The position numbers and the translations under genes were made by a program. Shown in pieces: positions 6,346 to 13,693 of a DNA stretch of 13,693 nucleotides. The first letter of the stretch is position 1; each line of letters begins with the position of its first letter. The notes beneath the pieces were generated by a model. That model was not told the DNA's origin and ran no database searches. It was given only the letters and a program-made list of their open reading frames with translations. Source of the stretch: JAKOQB01 sp036824465 (lineage in GTDB: Bacteria; Pseudomonadota; Gammaproteobacteria; Burkholderiales; Burkholderiaceae_F); assembly GCA_036824465.1 (NCBI GenBank), contig DAITAC010000106.1, positions 1 through 13,693 on the forward strand, written 5' to 3'.

Positions 6346-7170
6346 ATGAAGTTCACCCGGATACTTGCATTTGTGCTGGCGGCCTGCGCGAGCGCCAGTG
6401 TCGCAGCGCAGGACTTGCCCGATCGCGTCAAGAAGGCGGGCAAGCTGGTGGTCGCGATGCAGCCGAACTATCCACCGATCGTGTATCGCGATCCGACCTC
6501 CAATCAGCTGCTCGGGTTCGACATCGAGCTGGGCGAGGCGATCGGCAAGGAGCTCGGGGTCAAGATCGAGTGGCAGGAAACGGCGTTCGCGCAGGTCTTC
6601 AGTTCGATCGCGACCGGGCGGGTGGACATGGCGATGATCGGCATCAGTGACTTGCCGGCTCGCCGCGACAACGTCGACTTCGTCGACTACTTCAAGAGCG
6701 GCGCGCAGTACTACACGGGTTCCGCGACCGGTATCAAGACCCAGGCCGACTTGTGCGGCAGGAAGGTCGGCGCCAGTCGCAGCACGAATTGGCCCAAGCA
6801 GATCGAGGAGTGGAGCCAGGCGAACTGCGTCGCGAAGGGGAAGCCGGCAATCAACGTGGTCGGCACGGAGGGATCCGTCGACGCGCGAACGCAGCTGAAA
6901 TCCGGGCGAATTGATGCCGGTGTGCAGGGCAATGAGACCCTGCCGTACTTCCAGAGTCAGGAGCCCAACACCTTCGTGATCGTCGGCGAGCCGTTCACCG
7001 AGAGCATCGTCGGCATTCCGGTGGCCAAGACCGAACCTCAACTGCGCGACGCCATCAAGGGCGCGCTGGAGCGGCTGCAAAAGAATGGCGCCTACGACAA
7101 ATTGCTCGCGAAGTACTCGCTGCAGTCGAGCCGCTATACGCCCATTGCCATCAATCAGGGCAAACAGTAG
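6346..7170 (+). CDS. Periplasmic substrate-binding protein (SBP_bac_3 family) of the ABC importer
   Basis: This 274-residue protein is preceded by a very strong ribosome site (AGGAGGAG, 6336-6343), as expected for a highly expressed binding protein. The signal peptide covers roughly residues 1-21 with cleavage after VAA. An LAAC lipobox-like motif ending at Cys14 makes a lipoprotein possible, though its hydrophobic core would be short. The mature part follows the family-3 amino acid-binding fold, with an SDLPARRDNVDF segment that retains the carboxylate-binding arginine (R106 or R107). The position equivalent to Asp161 of HisJ, which holds the ligand alpha-amino group, is Gly195, followed by Asn and Glu. 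The ligand may therefore lack a free alpha-amino group or be held differently. It is the last gene of the operon. Confidence 0.93.
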   Translation: MKFTRILAFVLAACASASVAAQDLPDRVKKAGKLVVAMQPNYPPIVYRDPTSNQLLGFDIELGEAIGKELGVKIEWQETAFAQVFSSIATGRVDMAMIGISDLPARRDNVDFVDYFKSGAQYYTGSATGIKTQADLCGRKVGASRSTNWPKQIEEWSQANCVAKGKPAINVVGTEGSVDARTQLKSGRIDAGVQGNETLPYFQSQEPNTFVIVGEPFTESIVGIPVAKTEPQLRDAIKGALERLQKNGAYDKLLAKYSLQSSRYTPIAINQGKQ

Positions 7171-7546
7171 CTGCGCACGAGCACGCCAACGCAGAGTCCG
7201 CGGGTTTCGCGTCGTTCATTCGCCGCACACTTCGCGACCAGGGAGCCTGGATCAACCCGCGGATGCGTTCTACCGTTTGACCTGCGTCGGCCTTTTCGAG
7301 CCAATCATTCCTGGAACTCTTTGCAGTTGATCTCGCTGGGAACCCTATCGTTTTCCCTGCTCGTTCGCTGCAAGGTTCCCTGTTCGGCGCGCCATCCAGA
7401 AGGGCATCTCTGCCCAACACGCTTTGGCCACGCGCGTTTATGCGGGTCAGCCGCTCTGAGCGAGGCCGAAATCTGTGCAATTTCCCTGCATATTTTCCTG
7501 TTTCAGCGAACTTCTGCCTGAGACGGGTTCGCTCTGGACTGCGTCC
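7171..7546. other. Intergenic region after the transporter operon, no gene seen
   Basis: No convincing coding region was found. One 7-bp inverted repeat (GGGAACC 7338-7344 / GGTTCCC 7374-7380) with a 29-base loop is present. Parts of this stretch are less GC-rich than the flanking genes. TTGACC near 7278 could act as a -35 box, but no matching -10 follows. Confidence 0.5.
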
Positions 7547-7592
7547 TCCGCCAGACGGAACGGCCCCATCGGGGCCGTTTGCGTTTGGCGGA
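7547..7592 (+). terminator. Long terminator-like hairpin
   Basis: An inner stem AACGGCCCC/GGGGCCGTT (7559-7567/7571-7579, loop ATC) is extended by an outer stem 7547-7557/7582-7592 with one G-T wobble. A small internal bulge separates the two, giving about 20 base pairs in total. Read as an inner stem only, its tail is TTTGCGTTT. It lies 376 bases after the binding-protein stop and is the first good candidate to end that transcript. Its core matches the terminator at 13612-13635. Confidence 0.6.
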
Positions 7593-7594
7593 AG

Positions 7595-7884
7595 GGGTGG
7601 CTGAACGAGGCCACCCGGGTTCGGCGAGCGAACGTCCGGTGGACGTTTGCGAAGGACGCCCGCAGGGCGGTCCCGAAGCAAAGCGCAGGGATGAGCAGAT
7701 CGCCCTAAGGCGAGATGCGAGCAATCCCACCGCGGTGCAGCGCACGTCCGCAATTCACAAGGAAGCGACTCCGCGTCGGAGCCGTTCACATCTTGGCGAA
7801 TCCAACGGTGCGCAGAGCCTGCAGGCTCTGCTGTCCGCAACTTGCCCCTGCACACCGCGGGGAAAACCCGCGACCTCTGTCGCG
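7595..7884. repeat. Cluster of closely packed hairpins / palindromes
   Basis: Successive inverted repeats, all seen directly, are: 7595-7601/7610-7616; 7628-7637/7641-7650 (one wobble); 7654-7661/7665-7673 (one bulge); 7700-7704/7709-7713; a 10-base palindrome at 7728-7737; 7769-7773/7777-7781; a 20-base perfect palindrome at 7812-7831; and two mutually exclusive stems 7856-7861/7867-7872 and 7869-7874/7879-7884. Translated frames look spurious. One reads FAKDARRAVPKQSAGMSRSP, a phrase I recall from doubtful ORFs near betaproteobacterial tRNA genes, suggesting a dispersed repeat. That recollection is unverified. It may be a structured RNA or a repeat relic. Confidence 0.5.
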
Positions 7885-7941
7885 CCGCATCAATCCTGCG
7901 TCACGCGAGAGAGGGAGTGCGCGCCGCGATTGCTTGCGCTG

Positions 7942-7973
7942 CGTCAAGCCTTACGGATTCCGTAAGGTTGACG
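7942..7973. promoter_or_regulatory. 32-base interrupted palindrome upstream of acs (operator candidate)
   Basis: CGTCAA (7942-7947) and CCTTACGG (7949-7956) pair with CCGTAAGG (7960-7967) and TTGACG (7968-7973). The 14-bp stem has a single unpaired G and an ATT centre. The right end, TTGACG, also resembles a -35 box. The best AT-rich hexamer downstream (CATAGC, 7986-7991) is too close for a standard promoter. There is no T-tract, so an operator is more likely than a terminator. It lies about 70 bases before the acs start. Confidence 0.5.
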
Positions 7974-8042
7974 TAAGCGCGGGTTCATAGCGTCCGCACA
8001 CGCGAGAGTTTGATCACAAGAGAAGACGAGAAGAGGCGAGCC

Positions 8043-10025
<1,983 letters not shown>

Positions 10026-10134
10026 CGCACGCGCGGCACAACGCGGCGCGACGACGCCGCGGGCCGAAATAAGACCGAGCTGCGCCGGCTCGCGACGATG
10101 CCGGCGCAGGAGCGAGACAGAAGGGGAGCAACGC

Positions 10135-10455
10135 TTGGCGTTGTTGCTGGTGATATTGAAAGCGATCATCGAGATTGCGGCGCTCGCGCTGCTCGCTCGA
10201 TTCATCGTTGGCATCTTCAACTGGGGACGCCGGCAGGACAATTTCGTCTATCAACTGCTGGCGCTGGTGACCAAGCCGTTCGTCTCGGCAGTGCGCTTGG
10301 TCACGCCGCGGATGGTCGTCGACCAGCACATTCCGCTGGCGACCTTTCTGGTGCTGGTCTTCGCCTGGTTGGTTGTGCTGTTCCAACTCGATCGGCAGTG
10401 CCACGCGGACCCGGGGCAGGCGGGCTGCGAAAAGGTGCAGAGGCAGCAGCGATGA
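10135..10455 (+). CDS. Small two-helix membrane protein, YggT-like
   Basis: This 106-residue protein starts at TTG 10135, supported by an AAGGGGAG ribosome site six bases upstream; no ATG fits better. Hydrophobic segments lie at about residues 4-28 and 66-85. The middle part (YQLLALVTKPFVSAVRLVTP) resembles the linker of YggT-family proteins, which have the same pattern of a helix, a conserved Pro/Arg linker and a second helix. The YggT assignment is tentative. Its stop overlaps the TPR gene start by four bases (ATGA), so the two are probably co-translated. The role within the acetate cluster is unknown; a membrane accessory function is only a guess from position. Confidence 0.8.
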   Translation: MALLLVILKAIIEIAALALLARFIVGIFNWGRRQDNFVYQLLALVTKPFVSAVRLVTPRMVVDQHIPLATFLVLVFAWLVVLFQLDRQCHADPGQAGCEKVQRQQR

Positions 10456-11084
10456 TGGCCATCCTCTCCCGCGTGTGGCTCGCCGCCGTGGCGTACGTCG
10501 CCCTGCTGTTCGGCCGCACGCGCCGTGCGTTGGATGTCTATCAGCAGATGGTGAAGCTCAATCCGCGTGACCATGACGCACGGGCGACGATCGGCAACCT
10601 GAGGATGCAACTGGGTGACGTCGATGGCGCGATTGCCGAGTTCCGGCAATTGCTGGACTTCGACGTCGACAATGCCGATGCCTGGTTCAACCTCGGTTAT
10701 CTGCTTGAAACCCGCAACGAACTGGCTGAAGCCGAGCGCGCGTTCGGCCGCGCGGCGCACCTGAATCCCTCGCACGATCGCGCCTGGTACGGCCTGGGGC
10801 TGGTTCTGATTCGAACTGATCGCCTGCGCGAGGCGATCGACGTGCTCAAGAAGAACACCAGGTTGCAACCCTTCAGTCCCTATGGTTGGTACCAGCTTGG
10901 CATGACGTATCACCATCTTGGCGAAAGTGGTGAGGCCTGGCGCACTTATGAACATCTGAAGTCATTCGAACCGCGTTATGCGGCCACGCTCAAGCACGAT
11001 ATGGAGTCGACACCACCACGTTCGCTTCAGTTTTCAACCACCCCTCAAGCCAATCCAAAGGAGGCCATCTCATCGACAACCTGA
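10452..11084 (+). CDS. Membrane-anchored tetratricopeptide repeat protein
   Basis: This 210-residue protein has one N-terminal hydrophobic helix (about residues 5-20), followed by roughly four TPR units. They show the usual pattern: ALDVYQQMVKLNPRD, then AIAEFRQLLDFDVDNADAWFN, AERAFGRAAHLNPSHDRAWYG and AIDVLKKNTRLQP...GWYQLG. A polar Ser/Thr/Pro-rich tail of about 30 residues ends the protein. TPRs mediate protein-protein contacts; no enzymatic domain is present. Two adjacent ATGs exist (10452 and 10455); the first overlaps the preceding stop. It sits between acs and the symporter genes, so it may help assemble or place a membrane complex. That is inference from context. Confidence 0.88.
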   Translation: MMAILSRVWLAAVAYVALLFGRTRRALDVYQQMVKLNPRDHDARATIGNLRMQLGDVDGAIAEFRQLLDFDVDNADAWFNLGYLLETRNELAEAERAFGRAAHLNPSHDRAWYGLGLVLIRTDRLREAIDVLKKNTRLQPFSPYGWYQLGMTYHHLGESGEAWRTYEHLKSFEPRYAATLKHDMESTPPRSLQFSTTPQANPKEAISSTT

Positions 11085-11094
11085 AGGAGCAATT

Positions 11095-11197
11095 TTGCTG
11101 GCTGGCCGTTGAAAGACTCAGCAAGGGGATCGCAGTGGCGTCGCAGCACCCGATGCGCCAAGTCGAACCGGGCAGTGGTTTTTCAACGGCTTGCTGA
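11095..11197 (+). promoter_or_regulatory. Structured leader before the DUF4212-symporter pair, with competing pairings
   Basis: GCCGTTGAAA (11105-11114) pairs perfectly with TTTCAACGGC (11181-11190). TTGCTG occurs twice, at 11095-11100 and 11191-11196, and both copies are complementary to CAGCAA at 11119-11124. The upstream local pairing and the downstream pairing cannot coexist, and the downstream one would cross the long stem as a pseudoknot. The last arm ends about 12 bases before the AGGAGG ribosome site (11209-11214). This looks like a possible regulatory mRNA leader. Conservation has not been tested, and I match it to no known riboswitch class. Confidence 0.45.
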
Positions 11198-11218
11198 ACC
11201 GTGTATCCAGGAGGACAC

Positions 11219-11482
11219 ATGCAACTCACCGAAAAGCACAAGGAGTACTGGAGGAGGAACCTGAACCTGACGCTGGTCCTGACCATCATCTGGTTCGTGG
11301 TGACCTTCGTCATGGGCTACTACGCCCGCGAACTGGCCACGATCAACTTCTTCGGGTGGCCGCTGTCGTTCTACATGGGGGCGCAGGGCTCGCTGATCAT
11401 CTACATCGTCATCATCTGGGTCTACGCGAAGAAGATGGGCCAGCTCGATGAAGAATACGGCGTGCACGAAGGAGACGACTGA
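11219..11482 (+). CDS. DUF4212 small subunit of a sodium:solute symporter
   Basis: This 87-residue membrane protein has two helices (about 18-35 and 48-70). Its pattern KHKEYWRRNLNLTLVLTIIW followed by INFFGWPLSFYMGAQGSLI is typical of DUF4212, the small partner found next to VC_2705-type solute symporters. ATG 11219 follows an AGGAGG ribosome site at 11209-11214, with a fairly short spacing of four bases. An earlier in-frame start at 11201 would place that ribosome site inside the gene. Its TGA overlaps the symporter ATG by one base. It probably forms a two-gene transporter unit with it. Confidence 0.93.
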   Translation: MQLTEKHKEYWRRNLNLTLVLTIIWFVVTFVMGYYARELATINFFGWPLSFYMGAQGSLIIYIVIIWVYAKKMGQLDEEYGVHEGDD

Positions 11483-13587
11483 TGAGCTCACAGATCAGCT
11501 CGAACCGAGCATTCTTTAACCAGTTGAAGAAGTACTACACCTGGTACACGGGTGGCTTCATCGTGTTCCTGATCGCACTGGCGATCCTGGAGCAACTGGG
11601 CCTGCCAAAGGTGTGGATCGGCTACGTGTTCCTTTTCGCCACCATCGGCCTGTACGCGGGCATCGGCATCATGAGCCGGACCGCGGACGTGGCCGAGTAT
11701 TACGTTGCAGGCAGACGCGTGCCGGCGCTCTTCAATGGCATGGCCACCGGCGCGGACTGGATGTCGGCGGCTTCGTTCATCGGCATGGCCGGCGGCCTCT
11801 ACCTGCAGGGCTTTGACGGGCTGGCCTTCATCATGGGCTGGACCGGCGGCTACTGCCTGGTGGCGTTCCTGCTCGCACCGTACCTGCGCAAGTTCGGTCA
11901 GTTCACGATTCCGGACTTTCTCGGTGCGCGCTACGGCGGCCACACGGTGCGCTTCATTGGCGTCATTGGCGCGATCATGTGCTCTTTCGTGTACGTGGTG
12001 GCACAGATCTACGGCGTCGGTCTGATCACCTCACGGATGACGGGCGTCGAATTCACGGTCGGCGTTTTCCTGGGTCTGGCCGGTATCCTGGTCTGCTCGT
12101 TCCTGGGTGGGATGCGCGCAGTGACGTGGACGCAGGTGGCGCAGTACATCATCCTGATCATCGCTTACATGATTCCGGTGGTGTGGCTGGCGGTGAAACA
12201 CACCGGCGTGCCGCTGCCGCAGTTCGTGTATGGGGCCGTGCTGGCGAAGGTCACCGAGCGTGAAAAGGTGCTGACCGTCGACGCCAAGGAGAAGGAGGTC
12301 CGCGAAATCTTCAAGCAGCGGGCAACGGACGCCAAGGCGCGGGTCGATGCGCTGCCAAAGTCGTGGGAAGAGGGCAAGGCAGCCGCCGAGAAGCGCGTCG
12401 CAGATCTGCGCACGGCAAATGCACCGATGACGGAGCAGAAGGCGGCCGAGAAATCGCTTGCCGATTTTCCGAAGACGGCCGACGACGCCAAGAAGGCGTG
12501 GACCGGGCAGATCGCGACGAACAATGCGCGTTCGGCGCCGCCGATGCCGCACGGCGAACCGTTCTACACGAGCAAGACGGGTGAAGCCGGTGACAAGGAA
12601 CGCAATACCAAGCGCCTGAACTTCCTCGCGCTGACCCTGTGCCTGATGGTTGGTACCGCAGCGTTGCCGCACATCCTGATGCGCTACTACACCACGCCTT
12701 CGGTCAAGCAGGCGCGCCAGTCGGTGTTCTGGTCGCTGTTCTTCATCTTCCTGCTGTACTTCACCGCGCCATCGCTCGCGGTACTGGTGAAGTTTGACAT
12801 CTACACGCTGATTGTCGGCAAGAGTTTCGCCGATCTGCCGGCGTGGGTGGCGGCCTGGCAGAAAGTCGATCCGCGCTTGCTGTCGATCACCGACATCAAC
12901 AAGGATGGGATCGTGCAACTGGCCGAGATTGCGATCGGCCAGGACATCGTGGTACTGGCCACGCCGGAGATCGCCGGCCTTCCCTACGTCATCTCGGGCC
13001 TCGTTGCTGCGGGTGGCCTGGCGGCGGCGCTGTCAACCGCCGACGGTCTGCTGCTGACGATTGCCAACGCGCTGTCGCATGACCTGTACTACAAGATGAT
13101 CGATCCCAACGCGTCGACGCATAAGCGCATCACCGTGTCCAAGGTGCTGCTGCTGGTGGTGGCCATACTCGCTGCGACCGTTTCGGCACAGGCTCCGGCC
13201 GACATCCTGTTCCTGGTTTCCGCGGCGTTCTCGCTCGGAGCAGCGGCATTCTTCGTGCCGCTGGTGGCGGGCGTGTTCTGGAAGCGGGCGACCAAGTGGG
13301 GTGCGGTCACGTCCATGATCGGCGGCATAACGGTGACGTGGTATTACATGATCACCACGCAGCCATGGCTGCGCAGCGTGTTCAACGTCACCAGTCCCGT
13401 GGCTGACAACATCTGGTTCGGCATCACGCCGATCTCGGCCGGCATCTTCGGCCTTCCGGTGGCGCTGGTGCTGATGATCGTCGTGTCGCTGCTGACCCCC
13501 GCGCCTGACAAGGAGACGCAGGAACTGGTCGAACACGTGCGCTACCCGAACCTCAAAGGTGACACCGTGTCGACGGTGGGAACCTGA
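11482..13587 (+). CDS. Sodium:solute symporter, VC_2705/ActP-like (probable acetate or short-chain monocarboxylate transport)
   Basis: This 701-residue SSS-family transporter is longer than ActP (about 550). Family marks include GRRVPALFNGMATGADWMSA near the N-terminus, GGMRAVTWTQ, GTAALPHILMRYYTTP and the sodium-site helix AALSTADGLLL. A hydrophilic, Lys/Glu/Ala-rich insertion of about 120 residues (roughly 256-378) separates two membrane helices. A second loop carries a canonical EF-hand sequence at 471-482 (D-x-N-x-D-G-x-x-x-x-x-E). By topology relative to ActP, both loops should be periplasmic. The substrate is inferred from the acs cluster, not shown by sequence. It is coupled to DUF4212 by a one-base overlap and followed by a terminator 24 bases after the stop. 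Confidence 0.93.
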   Translation: MSSQISSNRAFFNQLKKYYTWYTGGFIVFLIALAILEQLGLPKVWIGYVFLFATIGLYAGIGIMSRTADVAEYYVAGRRVPALFNGMATGADWMSAASFIGMAGGLYLQGFDGLAFIMGWTGGYCLVAFLLAPYLRKFGQFTIPDFLGARYGGHTVRFIGVIGAIMCSFVYVVAQIYGVGLITSRMTGVEFTVGVFLGLAGILVCSFLGGMRAVTWTQVAQYIILIIAYMIPVVWLAVKHTGVPLPQFVYGAVLAKVTEREKVLTVDAKEKEVREIFKQRATDAKARVDALPKSWEEGKAAAEKRVADLRTANAPMTEQKAAEKSLADFPKTADDAKKAWTGQIATNNARSAPPMPHGEPFYTSKTGEAGDKERNTKRLNFLALTLCLMVGTAALPHILMRYYTTPSVKQARQSVFWSLFFIFLLYFTAPSLAVLVKFDIYTLIVGKSFADLPAWVAAWQKVDPRLLSITDINKDGIVQLAEIAIGQDIVVLATPEIAGLPYVISGLVAAGGLAAALSTADGLLLTIANALSHDLYYKMIDPNASTHKRITVSKVLLLVVAILAATVSAQAPADILFLVSAAFSLGAAAFFVPLVAGVFWKRATKWGAVTSMIGGITVTWYYMITTQPWLRSVFNVTSPVADNIWFGITPISAGIFGLPVALVLMIVVSLLTPAPDKETQELVEHVRYPNLKGDTVSTVGT

Positions 13588-13611
13588 TGAGCGGTTAGTC
13601 GATCGAAACTC

Positions 13612-13641
13612 AAACGGCCCCGTGAGGGGCCGTTTGCTTTT
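13612..13641. terminator. Rho-independent terminator of the acs-symporter cluster
   Basis: AAACGGCCCC (13612-13621) pairs perfectly with GGGGCCGTTT (13626-13635) around loop GTGA, followed by GCTTTT. On the minus strand the stem is followed by TTTGAGTTT, so it could serve both directions. Its core equals the inner stem at 7559-7579. Confidence 0.9.
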
Positions 13642-13663
13642 CCACGACGTGCCTGATGCGCGC

Positions 13664-13693
13664 TCAATACGGCTCGACTTGTCTGATCCCTCG
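13664..13693 (-). CDS. Possible 3' end of a convergent gene (cut by the window edge)
   Basis: On the minus strand one frame enters from the right edge and ends ...IRQVEPY-stop at 13666-13664. The stop lies 23 bases before the bidirectional terminator, as expected for a convergent gene. Only nine residues are visible, so no family can be named and chance is possible. Confidence 0.25.
   Translation of the reverse strand, partial: RGIRQVEPY

Noticed and set aside
7580..7740. Possible tRNA or tRNA-like gene in the hairpin block
   Set aside because: No cloverleaf, no proper T-loop motif and no acceptor stem could be assembled.
7151..7855. 234-codon reverse-strand frame in the gap before acs
   Set aside because: It crosses the hairpin cluster, has no domain and resembles noncoding GC-rich sequence.

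Overview
The window is about 13.7 kb of GC-rich DNA. It most likely comes from a betaproteobacterial chromosome, probably Burkholderiales. The reasons are the strong G/C bias at third codon positions, the DUF3563-family protein, and the arrangement acs - small membrane protein - TPR protein - DUF4212 - VC_2705-type symporter. No tRNA, rRNA, CRISPR array or intact mobile element was found.

Left part (1-2188) is gene-poor. It holds the 3' end of a gene with an OST-HTH/LOTUS-like C-terminus, a bidirectional terminator, a reverse-strand DUF3563 protein with an unusual N-terminal extension, the first ~60 codons of a phage terminase small subunit (a prophage scar), and an unrecognised reverse-strand coiled-coil protein.

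Middle part (2189-7170) is one tight operon of five genes: ureohydrolase, ArgH-like lyase, amino-acid-type ABC permease, ABC ATPase and periplasmic binding protein. The first four overlap by 4 bases at ATGA junctions; the last has its own strong ribosome site. Together they look like an uptake-and-catabolism unit for a guanidino compound. The ArgH-like enzyme keeps the fumarate-side catalytic signatures but has lost several residues that hold the arginine half of argininosuccinate. The binding protein has lost the usual aspartate that binds an alpha-amino group. The substrate is therefore probably not ordinary argininosuccinate or a standard amino acid. This is the best candidate in the window for an undescribed pathway.

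The gap 7171-8042 has no convincing gene. Its right half is crowded with hairpins, beginning with a 46-base terminator-like stem and ending with a 32-base interrupted palindrome just upstream of acs.

Right part (8043-13587) is an acetate-use cluster. It encodes acetyl-CoA synthetase, a small two-helix membrane protein, a membrane-anchored TPR protein, a structured leader with competing pairings, a DUF4212 small subunit and a sodium:solute symporter. The symporter has a roughly 120-residue hydrophilic periplasmic insertion and a textbook EF-hand loop. A strong terminator closes the cluster; its stem core is the same as that of the hairpin at 7547-7592.
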